This document shows positions 1 to 7,466 of a DNA stretch of 25,470 nt, in pieces (positions within the stretch are counted from its first letter, which is position 1; the number at the start of each line of letters is the position of its first letter). The position numbers and the translations under genes were made by a program. The notes beneath the pieces were generated by a model. The model saw nothing but the letters and a program-made list of their open reading frames with translations, was not told where the DNA came from and made no database searches. Source of the stretch: CAYPHJ01 sp964410485 (GTDB lineage Bacteria > Desulfobacterota > Binatia > UBA9968); contig CAYPHJ010000065.1 in the NCBI GenBank assembly GCA_964410485.1, forward strand, positions 1-25,470, given 5' to 3'.

Positions 1-3000
1 CGGACTTGTGCCGGCTGGCGGCCTCGATCTGGCGGCTCTTGTCCTCGATCTCCCGAAATAGCCGCGCGTTCTGGATTGCCAGGACCGACTGAGTGGCAAA
101 GGTCTGAAGAAGATTCACGATCTCCGGTGAAAAATTGCCCACTTGGCGCCGGTAGATCGTCAACGCCCCCATGATCTTCTGCTCCAGAAGAAGCGGCATG
201 GCAAGCAGAGATCGATAGCCAAGGCGAGCTAGGACGGGGCGCAACCCTCGAGTGGCAAGCTCCTGTTCAGAAAGAAGGTTGGCGATTTGTACCGGTGCTC
301 GTATTTCCGCGGCCCGTCCGGTGGCCCCTTGACCGAGACGAAGCGGGCTTCCCTGATAGGCTTGGACCAACTCCGCTTCCATTTGATAGCTCGCCCGGAG
401 ATGAAACTCTTTTGTCGGCTCGGCGTACTCGTAGATGATGCCACAATCAGTTCCTGAGAGCTGGACTGCATGGCGCACGATGGTGCTGAGCACTGTCTGA
501 AGGTCGAGGGTAGAACTGACTGCCTGACCGACCTCGCCCAGTGCTTTCAGTTCTCCGACGGATCGAGCCAGCTCACGAGTTCGCTCTTGCAGCTCCTGGA
601 ACAGACGAACGTTATCGATGGCGATCACTGCCTGGTCGGCGAAGGTTTTAAGAAGCGTGATTTGGTTTTCAGTAAAGGACCCTGAGTGTTGTCGGTTCAC
701 TCCGATGGCCCCTATCGGTTGTCCGTCGCGAAGCAATGGCGTAGCTAAGAGAGAGCGCGCTCCTGTGGTGTCGGCAATCTCCCGCCGATGTTCGGCGTCC
801 TGGTATGTGTCGGGTACATGAATAACCGTGCCATCGAGAACGGCGCGCTCGACCGCAAATTCCCTCGTGGGCGGCCGCGGAAACCTGCTTCGCATGAATT
901 CACGCACGTCCGCCGAAATGTTGTGCTGGGCGACGAGATGGACCAGCTCGCCGTCGTATCGAACAACGCTGGCTCCCGATCCCTCGCAGAGCCTGGCGGC
1001 GCTTTTGACGATCGTATCGAATACCGGCTGCACGTCCGTCGGCGAACTACTGATGACGGTAAGGATCTCGCTCGTCGCGGTCTGCTGCTCCAAGGATTCG
1101 CTGAGCTGGCGATTGCGATCTTGCAATTCCTTGAACAGTCGTACGTTTTCGATTGCGATTACCGCTTGGGCCGCGAAGGTCTCGAGCAGTTTGATTTGCT
1201 TATCTGTGAAGGGACGCACCTCCATACGACGAAGATGAATGGCCCCGATGGGAACCCCCTCGCGCAATAACGGCGTAGCCAGAGCAGTGCGCCAGCCGAT
1301 TTCTTGTTGGTAAGGTCTGGATTCCGGAAACTCGGTTTCGAACTCCGCGGCAATGTCATGAACATGCACGGTATGACGGTCAACAACCGAGCGGCCGCTG
1401 ACGGTGGCCCGGCCCACAGGGACGCCCTGTTCAAGCACGATCCTTGATAACGGCACTATCCCGTGCCAAGCGGCCACCCGCAGTACTTCGCCGTCGAGCC
1501 GAAGAATTATTACATCTTCGGCGCTGCACACCCGTGCGGCACTCGCCGCGACCGCATCGAGCACTGGCTGTATATCGGTCGGCGAGCTAGCGATAACACT
1601 CAGAATGTCACTCGTCGCGGTCTGTTGCGCCAAGGCCTCCTTGAGTTCCTGGAAGAGCCGCACGTTTTCGATGGCGATCACAGCCTGAGAGGCAAATGTC
1701 TCCACTAGGTTGATCTGGGTCTCCGTAAACGGCCGGACCTCTCGGCGATGGATCGCAATTGCACCGATCAGCTCATTATCTTTGAGCAGCGGCACAGCCA
1801 GGTTCGTTCGCATCCCTTCGTCTCTGTACGGTTCAGGGATAATGCACTCAGGGTCGGCAAGCATGTCAGGAATATGGACAGCTCGCTTTTCGAGTCCTAC
1901 CCGACGGACCGCGCTCTCTCGCCCTGGCCGGATTGGTGTATTCTCTGTATAGACCTGAAGCGCGAGTGAGACATTACGCGTTGCGACGGCTCGAAATGCC
2001 TCTCCGTCAAATCTGAAAACGGCACCATTTTGGGCCTCGCACAGCCGGATGGCATTGGCAAGGATCGTCTCAAAAACGGGCTTTAGCTCGGTCGGCGAGC
2101 TGGCGATCACGCGCAGAATTTCACTCGTGGCGGTCTGCTGCTCTAGCGTTTCCGACAACTCGCGATTTCGATCCTGCAAATCCCTAAACAGCCGCACGTT
2201 TTCGATGGCGATCACAGCCTGGTCAGCGAAGGTTTTAAGTAACGCGATCTGCTTGTCAGAAAACGGATGCACTTCCGTCCGCCGGATCATGATGGCTCCG
2301 ACCGCCACGGCTTCGCGCAAAAGCGGCACCGCCAACACTGTCCGAATACGCTCCTGTTGGGCGGCACGCCATACCTCAGGGAAATCTTCTTCACGTTCAG
2401 CCAACATGTCGTGTATGTGGACTGGTTGTCTGTCAATAATGGCGCGTCCCGTATTGGAACCACGGCTGATCCGTCGGAGTTCTCCAATCGGAATGGTGTC
2501 CGGCACAGTTCCGTACCTCGCCACTTTCCTCATCATGTCACCTTGGATACGATAGATTTGTGCGTCAACGGAGTCGCACAGGCGCGCTGCACTTTCCGCG
2601 ACAGTGTCGAGCACAGGCTGCAGGACCGTCGGAGAGCTGGCAATCACGCGCAGTATCTCGCTCGTAGTGGTCTGCTGCGCTAGAGATTCGGTGAGGTCGC
2701 GGTTGCGCGCTTGAAGCTCCTGGAAAACCCGGACGTTCTCGATGGCGATCACTGCCTGATCGGCAAAAGTCTCAAGAAGTTTGATCTGCTTATCCGTAAA
2801 AGGTCGCACTTCTGTACGGCGGATGTGAATGACACCCAGCGGTACCCCGTCCCGTAGCAGCGGTACGGAGAGGACAGTTCGGGTGCCTGTAGCTTGCTGC
2901 AGAGTCTTGTATTCCGGGAATTCCGTTTCAAGCCCTGCGGCAATGTCATGCACGTGAATGGGTTGGCGCTCGATAATGGCTCGGCCTACAGGAGTACCAC

Positions 3001-3343
3001 GAGTAATGGGGCCCAAAATCCCAAAGCCTGGCGTTGGTATTGTGCCGTATACAGCCACTCTCCGGTGGAGGTCGCCCTCAATCCTAAAAATCAGAGCATC
3101 CTTGGCGTCACACAACCGCGCTGCGTTTTCGGCGATTGTATTTAGTACCGGCTGGAGATCGGTCTGTGAGCTGGCGATCACACGGAGAATTTCGCTCGTC
3201 CGTGTCTGCTGCTCCAGCGCCTCGGCAAGTTCGCGCCGCAAAGGGGAATCGTCCCCTTTTGGTTTGATAAGTGATTTTTTAGCCGCCGACGGGGGTCGCT
3301 TTGGCTTGGATTTCTTTGTGCCTTTTTTGGTCGTGGTTGCCAT
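1..3343 (-). CDS. Six-GAF cytosolic sensor protein, probable hybrid/sensor histidine kinase (C-terminus beyond window edge)
   Basis: The minus frame from the ATG at 3343 is free of stops for 1114 codons and leaves the window at base 1, so the gene is partial at its 3' end. An in-frame stop lies just upstream, near 3379, and no other ATG intervenes. Residues 1-35 form a Lys-rich tail. Six units of about 170-180 residues follow, starting near residues 40, 218, 398, 567, 750 and 918. Units 1-5 open with a helix like EQQTATSEILRVIASSPT; all units end with a close match to TFADQAVIAIENVRLFQEL, the signature of GAF repeats. GAF domains bind small ligands or mediate dimer signalling. The last visible residues, IEDKSRQIEAASRHKS, resemble the usual lead-in to HEFLANMSHELRTP-type HisKA domains, so a kinase module is inferred just outside the window. 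No membrane segment is seen, so the sensor is probably cytosolic. Confidence 0.9.
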   Translation of the reverse strand, partial: MATTTKKGTKKSKPKRPPSAAKKSLIKPKGDDSPLRRELAEALEQQTRTSEILRVIASSQTDLQPVLNTIAENAARLCDAKDALIFRIEGDLHRRVAVYGTIPTPGFGILGPITRGTPVGRAIIERQPIHVHDIAAGLETEFPEYKTLQQATGTRTVLSVPLLRDGVPLGVIHIRRTEVRPFTDKQIKLLETFADQAVIAIENVRVFQELQARNRDLTESLAQQTTTSEILRVIASSPTVLQPVLDTVAESAARLCDSVDAQIYRIQGDMMRKVARYGTVPDTIPIGELRRISRGSNTGRAIIDRQPVHIHDMLAEREEDFPEVWRAAQQERIRTVLAVPLLREAVAVGAIMIRRTEVHPFSDKQIALLKTFADQAVIAIENVRLFRDLQDRNRELSETLEQQTATSEILRVIASSPTELKPVFETILANAIRLCEAQNGAVFRFDGEAFRAVATRNVSLALQVYTENTPIRPGRESAVRRVGLEKRAVHIPDMLADPECIIPEPYRDEGMRTNLAVPLLKDNELIGAIAIHRREVRPFTETQINLVETFASQAVIAIENVRLFQELKEALAQQTATSDILSVIASSPTDIQPVLDAVAASAARVCSAEDVIILRLDGEVLRVAAWHGIVPLSRIVLEQGVPVGRATVSGRSVVDRHTVHVHDIAAEFETEFPESRPYQQEIGWRTALATPLLREGVPIGAIHLRRMEVRPFTDKQIKLLETFAAQAVIAIENVRLFKELQDRNRQLSESLEQQTATSEILTVISSSPTDVQPVFDTIVKSAARLCEGSGASVVRYDGELVHLVAQHNISADVREFMRSRFPRPPTREFAVERAVLDGTVIHVPDTYQDAEHRREIADTTGARSLLATPLLRDGQPIGAIGVNRQHSGSFTENQITLLKTFADQAVIAIDNVRLFQELQERTRELARSVGELKALGEVGQAVSSTLDLQTVLSTIVRHAVQLSGTDCGIIYEYAEPTKEFHLRASYQMEAELVQAYQGSPLRLGQGATGRAAEIRAPVQIANLLSEQELATRGLRPVLARLGYRSLLAMPLLLEQKIMGALTIYRRQVGNFSPEIVNLLQTFATQSVLAIQNARLFREIEDKSRQIEAASRHKS
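585..3225 (-). repeat. Tandem intragenic repeat of about 540 bp (GAF-encoding units)
   Basis: Six GAF-coding units are arrayed at 510-550 bp spacing. Conservation is visible at DNA level, especially at the unit ends. The 32 bases at 1656-1687 are identical to those at 2190-2221, exactly 534 bp apart (178 codons). Near-identical versions occur around 610-640, 1145-1165 and 2735-2760. This indicates expansion by internal duplication, followed by divergence or partial homogenisation. Confidence 0.75.
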
Positions 3344-3629
3344 AAACAACCGAGCAGGGAAGCGTAGCCGCAGGCGTTAAAGACAGGCGAAATCAACGAT
3401 TATGCCATGGCTTGAGCTGACTTTTACGCCAGTTGGCAACCAGGCGTCAAGGAAAGCCTGGCGAGTGTGGCGTGTGGCGCCGCCAACTATGGTTTTGAAA
3501 TAAAGCCTCACAAATCTCCGGTTTCCCCTCGGATCGGGAAATATCGCTCGAGGCTATGCCGCGATTGATAATAAAAGGAACCGAGGACTCCGCGTTGACT
3601 GTCTCGCGTCAGTTGGGTCTTCGGGGTTA
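3344..3629. other. Intergenic spacer without recognisable gene
   Basis: The gap between the GAF protein start and the toxin-antitoxin promoter has no reading frame resembling a protein family, and I see no tRNA or strong hairpin. It must hold the leftward promoter of the GAF gene, but no convincing -35/-10 pair or strong Shine-Dalgarno sequence was found before the ATG at 3343. Confidence 0.4.
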
Positions 3630-3658
3630 TTGACGCGGCCGTTCAGTGTTGCTATTTT
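3630..3658 (+). promoter_or_regulatory. Sigma-70-like promoter of the toxin-antitoxin remnant
   Basis: TTGACG at 3630-3635 and TATTTT at 3653-3658 are separated by exactly 17 bases. They sit 24 bp before the antitoxin start codon, and a strong Shine-Dalgarno sequence GAGGAGGG lies at 3671-3678. This is a sequence match only. Confidence 0.5.
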
Positions 3659-3681
3659 TGTTGCTACATTGAGGAGGGTTC

Positions 3682-3864
3682 ATGGCCAGGTTCGCCACCG
3701 TGCGAGACCTTAAGAACCAAACAACTGCGTTGATTCGTGAAGCCGAAAAGGGAAAGGCTGTGGTCGTCACTCGCCGGGGAAAGCCCGTGGCGACACTCAA
3801 ACCTTTCGAGCCAAGGGATCTCGAGAAAGAAGAACGTTATCCACTAGCGCCTATGATAGCTTGA
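3682..3864 (+). CDS. Phd/YefM-family antitoxin, N-terminal part (60-aa ORF, probably frameshifted)
   Basis: The 60-residue product begins MARFATVRDLKNQTTALIRE and continues with VVVTRRGKPVATLKPF. This is the Phd/YefM fold: a DNA-binding N-terminal domain of a type II antitoxin that represses its own operon and neutralises a toxin with its C-terminal tail. The start is set by GAGGAGGG three bases upstream of the ATG. The ORF ends at TGA 3862-3864, shorter than usual, and the missing C-terminal half is readable immediately downstream in other frames (next entry). The peptide therefore probably lacks its toxin-binding region. An independently functional mini-repressor cannot be excluded. Confidence 0.75.
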   Translation: MARFATVRDLKNQTTALIREAEKGKAVVVTRRGKPVATLKPFEPRDLEKEERYPLAPMIA

Positions 3865-4029
3865 AAAGAAAAATCTTATCGAACTACCCAAAATTGGCAA
3901 AACAAACTCCGGAGCAGGCGCGACGGCGATTCGACAAGATCAGCGAGAAGATACGACGGTCCTCCATTTAAGTCTTGGCAAGAGATGGACAGGTTTGCCA
4001 AAGGCGACCGGCATGGTCTTACTCGATAG
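3846..4029 (+). pseudogene. Displaced C-terminal part of the Phd antitoxin (two compensating frameshifts)
   Basis: In the frame of position 3852 the DNA reads YDSLKRKILSNYPKLAKQ followed by PEQARRRFDKISEKIRRSS. From 3964 the original antitoxin frame resumes with PFKSWQEMDRFAKGDRHGLTR and a stop at 4027-4029. Amphipathic helices of this type form the toxin-binding tail of long Phd antitoxins paired with PIN toxins. Repairing one -1 and one +1 shift would give a protein of about 115 residues spanning 3682-4029, overlapping the toxin start by 17 bp, a typical toxin-antitoxin layout. Either the gene has decayed or the assembly contains indel errors. Confidence 0.6.
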
Positions 4030-4180
4030 CAACATCTTTATCCTCGATCGATTCTTTCCACGCGATTCTCTCTATCCGCAAAATAAAGTTTTTGTTGAGA
4101 AAACTTGCTTCCATAGATGCCGTAATCTCATCGCCCGGCTTGCTGTTCTGACTCCCGCCGCCTTCTTACGCCGGCGCTAA
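4013..4180 (+). pseudogene. Remnant of a PIN-domain (VapC-like) toxin
   Basis: From the ATG at 4013 the frame reads MVLLDSNIFILDRFFPRD, the N-terminal strand of PIN-domain ribonuclease toxins with the first metal-binding Asp (LLDSN). It continues to about FVEK. After an A-run at 4099-4103 homology jumps to the next frame (LASIDAVISSPGLLF, stop at 4149-4151), while the original frame continues as unrelated sequence to 4180. PIN toxins are usually about 130-150 residues; the remaining acidic residues and the rest of the domain are absent, and tctA begins shortly after. The toxin is thus truncated and almost certainly inactive. Confidence 0.65.
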
Positions 4181-4257
4181 TCACCGGATCGGACACCGTT
4201 TCTTTCCCTTAGGGTGAGAGGGTGATGGACGCAAGCGCTCCAGTTGGTGTGAAGCGA

Positions 4258-5757
4258 CTAGATCGCGTCTTCTGGCCGATCGTACTTGGCTTTACCCATG
4301 CGCTCCTTGATCGTGGGATAGGCGACCGTAAAAATCGTGAGAGCGATTAAAATCACAACGCTGGGGAACGCAAGCCATTCAGCGCCGTACGCGGCGGTCG
4401 AGATCCAAAGATAGTTTTCCGCGATTTTGCCGAGGGTCAGCCCCAACACCAGCGGCGGGCGAGGCCAACCCCATTTCACCATGAAATAGCCGATCACGCC
4501 GAAGATCAGCGTCACAGAGATATCGGCGATGTCGTTATTGGCGGTAAATGAGCCGATGAACACCAGGAACATCAAAAACGGAATCAACAACGAGCCACGA
4601 ATAAATGTCAGAGAAGCGAGATGATTCAAGATTAAAAAGCAAATGCCTGCCACGATGATATTTGACAGGATCAACACCCACACCATGGCAAAGGTCACGT
4701 CGAGGCGCGATTTTAGCATTTCTGGGCCAGGGTTTAGACCGACGATCAACATTGCGCCCAACAACAGCGCCATGCTGCCGCTGCCGGGAATGCCGAACGC
4801 CAGTGTCGGTATGAGGTCGCCGCCGCGAGTGGAGTTATTGGCTGCGCCTGGCCCAAGCACCCCTTCGACCGCGCCTTTGCCGACACGGGACTTATCTTTA
4901 ATGCCTTGAACGGAATGCGCATAGGAAATCCACTGCGCGACATTGGCGCCCAACACCGGGAGCACTCCGAAGTAAACTCCAATCAGGCTGCAACGCGTGA
5001 CCAGCCAAAAATGGCGAAACGCATCCTTGACGCCTTCCAAGACTCCGGAAAGCTTTTCCTGCTTGCCGCTGGCTATGCTCGTTCCTCGGACTGCCAAATC
5101 GACGATTTCCGGGATGGCGAACAACCCGACAACAACCGGAACGAGATCCAGGCGATCCCAAAGGTAAAGAGTGCCAAAGGTGTAGCGCAACGCGCCGGTC
5201 TGCGGGTCAACGCCGATGGCTGCCAACATAAGGCCCAGACCGCCGGCCAAGAGACCCTTGATCAGGGAGGTTCCGGCCAACGTGCCAATGAACGTTATGC
5301 CCATGATGGCAATAATGAATAACTCCGGTGATCCAAAGAGAAGCACCAGAGGGCGCACGATGGGAATGGAGATTGCCAGCGACACGGCTCCAATCAGCGA
5401 TCCGATGAGCGAACTGGTAATGGCGGCCCCGAGCGCCCGTCCAGCCTCGCCGTTTTTCGACATGGGGTAACCATCAAGGATGAGAGCGGCTGAGGACCCT
5501 TCTCCAGGAATGCCAAACAAGATGGAGGTCAAATCACCGGTTGTCCCGGTGACCGCCAGCATCCCGAGGAGGAAGGCAAAGGCAGAGACAGGATCCTTGA
5601 TGTTGTACGAAAAGGGCAGCATCAGCGCCAGGGTGGCCAGACCGCCTATGCCGGGTAAGAGGCCGACCCAGAACCCAATGGAAATGCCCAACAGCATGTA
5701 ACCAAAAGCCGGCCAGGCAATGGTCGACCAAAACCCCAATATTGCCGCGTCAAGCAT
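4258..5757 (-). CDS. tctA: Tripartite tricarboxylate transporter, large permease subunit TctA
   Basis: This 499-residue protein is the 12-helix permease of a TTT secondary transporter, moving carboxylates delivered by the periplasmic TctC protein across the inner membrane. Family signatures are clear: GLLPGIGGLATLALMLPFSY near residue 33, the motif FGIPGEGSSAALILDGYP near residue 82 and its duplicate FGIPGSGSMALLLGAM near residue 325. These reflect the internal two-fold repeat of TctA. Length matches the family (about 500). The gene follows tctC after only 13 bp, with GGAG before the ATG, so the two are surely co-transcribed. Substrate cannot be read from sequence; the neighbouring CoA-ester catabolic genes suggest an organic acid. 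Confidence 0.95.
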   Translation of the reverse strand: MLDAAILGFWSTIAWPAFGYMLLGISIGFWVGLLPGIGGLATLALMLPFSYNIKDPVSAFAFLLGMLAVTGTTGDLTSILFGIPGEGSSAALILDGYPMSKNGEAGRALGAAITSSLIGSLIGAVSLAISIPIVRPLVLLFGSPELFIIAIMGITFIGTLAGTSLIKGLLAGGLGLMLAAIGVDPQTGALRYTFGTLYLWDRLDLVPVVVGLFAIPEIVDLAVRGTSIASGKQEKLSGVLEGVKDAFRHFWLVTRCSLIGVYFGVLPVLGANVAQWISYAHSVQGIKDKSRVGKGAVEGVLGPGAANNSTRGGDLIPTLAFGIPGSGSMALLLGAMLIVGLNPGPEMLKSRLDVTFAMVWVLILSNIIVAGICFLILNHLASLTFIRGSLLIPFLMFLVFIGSFTANNDIADISVTLIFGVIGYFMVKWGWPRPPLVLGLTLGKIAENYLWISTAAYGAEWLAFPSVVILIALTIFTVAYPTIKERMGKAKYDRPEDAI

Positions 5758-5770
5758 TTGTCTCTCCGCC

Positions 5771-6799
5771 TTATTTGCCGAGAAGCTTTTCTACCCGTTG
5801 AACGACGTCGGGAGGCGCCGCCATGACCTCCTTTGCCAACGCTTCCAACTCCTCGCCGGTTCCGGGATCCATTTCCAGCCTGCGCTTTTCCGCGTCAGCG
5901 AGCAAAGCGGGATCTCTCACTGCCTTATTGAAGGCGTCACGCATGATCTTGAGACGCTCCGGAGGAACACCAGGAGGAAACACGAGTGGCCGGCCGAAAT
6001 CGCCCGAGGCCAGGACAACTTTTGCCAGGCGTCTCGGAGCTTCAGGCGTTTTGTACTTATCCATAAGTTCATGGATGGTCGGCGCATCTTTGAGACGTTG
6101 ATCGCGCTTTAACCCGGTCTGGAAGAGCACGTTAACGAAGTTCTTGCTACGCCAGGTGATAAACGGCTCACGCGCGAAATATGCGGTAATCGTAAACGCC
6201 CGACACTGAAGCTCACCCCGCTCCACTGCCAGGTCGATATCCTGGCCCGAAACATAACCGGAGACGATGTTAAATTTGGCGCCCGTAGTTTCTTCCACAA
6301 GCTTGGGCATGTAATAACCGGTCGAGGTTACCCCTGTGGCCCCGCATTTCGGCGGCGTAGAGGATCTACGCACATCGTCGAACGTCTTATAAGGAGTGTC
6401 CGCGCGCATATACATGAGATGATTGGACGTAACGGTGCTGCCGATCCAGCCGAACTTGTTCCAGTCAAATTTGACTTCCGGTCGTTTGATCAATTGCTCG
6501 AAATACAGAGCGGGGTATATGGCCCCGATCGTCAGACCATTTGGTTTGGCAATGTTGTAAAGCTGGTTCGCGGCAATCAACGATGCCGCTCCCGGCACGT
6601 TTTGAATGATGATGTTCGGATTACCTGGAATGTGTTTGGTCAAATAATCGGCAAGCAGTCGCGGGTAGAGGTCGTAAACATCGCCGGCTCTGGTCCCGAC
6701 AATGATGGTGATCGTCTTCCCTTTGTAAAAAGGGGCTTGAGCCGTGGCAGCGCTGTACCAAAGAAAGACAGCGGAAACAGCCACCAACAAAATTCTCAT
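5771..6799 (-). CDS. tctC: TTT-family periplasmic solute-binding protein TctC (Bug family)
   Basis: The 342-residue product is the extracytoplasmic receptor of the TTT system. It starts with a signal peptide MRILLVAVSAVFLWYSAATA, cleaved after AQA at about residue 22. The mature part has the TctC/Bug hallmarks PFYKGKTITIIVGTRAGDVYDLYPRLLADYL, here seen as short pieces such as KTITIIVGTRAGDVYD, plus HIPGNPNIIIQNVPGAASL and FGWIGS. The frame is open further upstream (to 6946). The start at 6799 is preferred because AGGAGGA lies 8 bases before it and the signal peptide starts exactly there; an upstream start would put a long basic extension before it. The Bug family is greatly expanded in some soil bacteria and binds varied carboxylates. 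Confidence 0.93.
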   Translation of the reverse strand: MRILLVAVSAVFLWYSAATAQAPFYKGKTITIIVGTRAGDVYDLYPRLLADYLTKHIPGNPNIIIQNVPGAASLIAANQLYNIAKPNGLTIGAIYPALYFEQLIKRPEVKFDWNKFGWIGSTVTSNHLMYMRADTPYKTFDDVRRSSTPPKCGATGVTSTGYYMPKLVEETTGAKFNIVSGYVSGQDIDLAVERGELQCRAFTITAYFAREPFITWRSKNFVNVLFQTGLKRDQRLKDAPTIHELMDKYKTPEAPRRLAKVVLASGDFGRPLVFPPGVPPERLKIMRDAFNKAVRDPALLADAEKRRLEMDPGTGEELEALAKEVMAAPPDVVQRVEKLLGK

Positions 6800-6807
6800 A
6801 TGAATTA

Positions 6808-6814
6808 TCCTCCT
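6808..6814 (-). promoter_or_regulatory. Shine-Dalgarno sequence that fixes the tctC start
   Basis: The complement reads AGGAGGA, eight bases before the ATG at 6799. It supports this start over in-frame codons up to 6946. Confidence 0.7.
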
Positions 6815-6873
6815 CATCACTCGTCTTTTACGCTTAAACCTGCCCAAAATCTGGTCGAAGTTCCTTGCCAAAC

Positions 6874-7359
6874 CTAATAGCCGAGCCATGTGAAAATGAG
6901 GCCCTGAGGAAAAGGGAGTGTCAGCAGCCAAACGAAAAGCCCCCAATAAACAAGCCAGCCTGCGGCCGTCAGTATTAACGAGATCGCCCAGCGCTCCTTT
7001 GATTGGACTTTGAGATAACCTAGCATCGTCAATGGGATAGTAATGTCAAAGCCGAGAAGCAGGATCGCAAGATAGAAACCAAAAAACCACCCGAACATAG
7101 TAAGCGCGCGGCCGCGCGCGACCGCCGGGGCTAAACTCGTCTGGGCGAACTGAAAATCAACCGGCGCGTCCCCGGTCTGCTTACGCTCGATGCCCCGGAG
7201 ATCGAGAATCACCTGAATAAAGGCCAAGAGGATCATCGGGATACCGATGACCCAGGGGTAAAGGCGGGCCTGAAGGCGCCACTCCTGCGCCTCGTAAACG
7301 AAAATAATAAAAAAAATCAGGAAGGCAAAGCTAAAAATGGCTTGGGGTCTAATCTTCAC
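6874..7359 (-). CDS. tctB: TTT-family small membrane subunit TctB
   Basis: This 161-residue protein has four predicted helices (about residues 8-25, 34-52, 88-108 and 128-152) with the TctB/DUF1468 pattern. It opens IRPQAIFSFAFLIFFIIFVY, followed by LYPWVIGIPMILLAFIQ. TctB is the poorly conserved four-helix subunit that works with TctA. It is first of the three transport genes, giving the order tctB-tctC-tctA, and is separated from tctC by 74 bp. Divergence in this family is high, so the assignment rests on topology, length and context as much as motifs. Confidence 0.85.
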   Translation of the reverse strand: MKIRPQAIFSFAFLIFFIIFVYEAQEWRLQARLYPWVIGIPMILLAFIQVILDLRGIERKQTGDAPVDFQFAQTSLAPAVARGRALTMFGWFFGFYLAILLLGFDITIPLTMLGYLKVQSKERWAISLILTAAGWLVYWGLFVWLLTLPFPQGLIFTWLGY

Positions 7360-7388
7360 ATAGCGTTCCGTTCCCGGCGCGCAGATCA

Positions 7389-7458
7389 GTCCCGAGTTTC
7401 GGGTGTCATGTCTCGAGTTGTGAACACGAGACGCGAGACCCAGGACTCGAGACTCTGA
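7389..7458. repeat. Intergenic repeat, GTCTCG family (copy 1)
   Basis: The spacer between the amidohydrolase and tctB consists of short alternations of TCTCG, CCCGA and CGAGAC on both strands. On the minus strand it contains GGTCTCGCGTCTCGTGTT, which differs at one base from the copy beginning near 12473. Compare also 15079-15182. Confidence 0.6.
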
Positions 7459-7466
7459 AGATCCGA

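Noticed and set aside
2049..2555. A plus-strand frame of 168 codons in the GAF region, along with similar plus-strand frames at 788-1270 and 2958-3380
   Set aside because: Antisense shadows of the GAF repeats. They repeat each other only because the GAF units repeat.
585..3225. CRISPR-like array suggested by regularly spaced identical words
   Set aside because: Spacing of about 540 bp, uninterrupted coding frame and GAF similarity show tandem protein domains, not a CRISPR.
5720..6112. Plus-strand frames opposite tctA/tctC (5720-6112, 6419-6877)
   Set aside because: Antisense to clear transporter genes; no motif or ribosome site.
6800..6946. Start of tctC at 6946
   Set aside because: It would place 49 basic residues before a perfect signal peptide and overlap tctB by 73 bp; AGGAGGA supports 6799.
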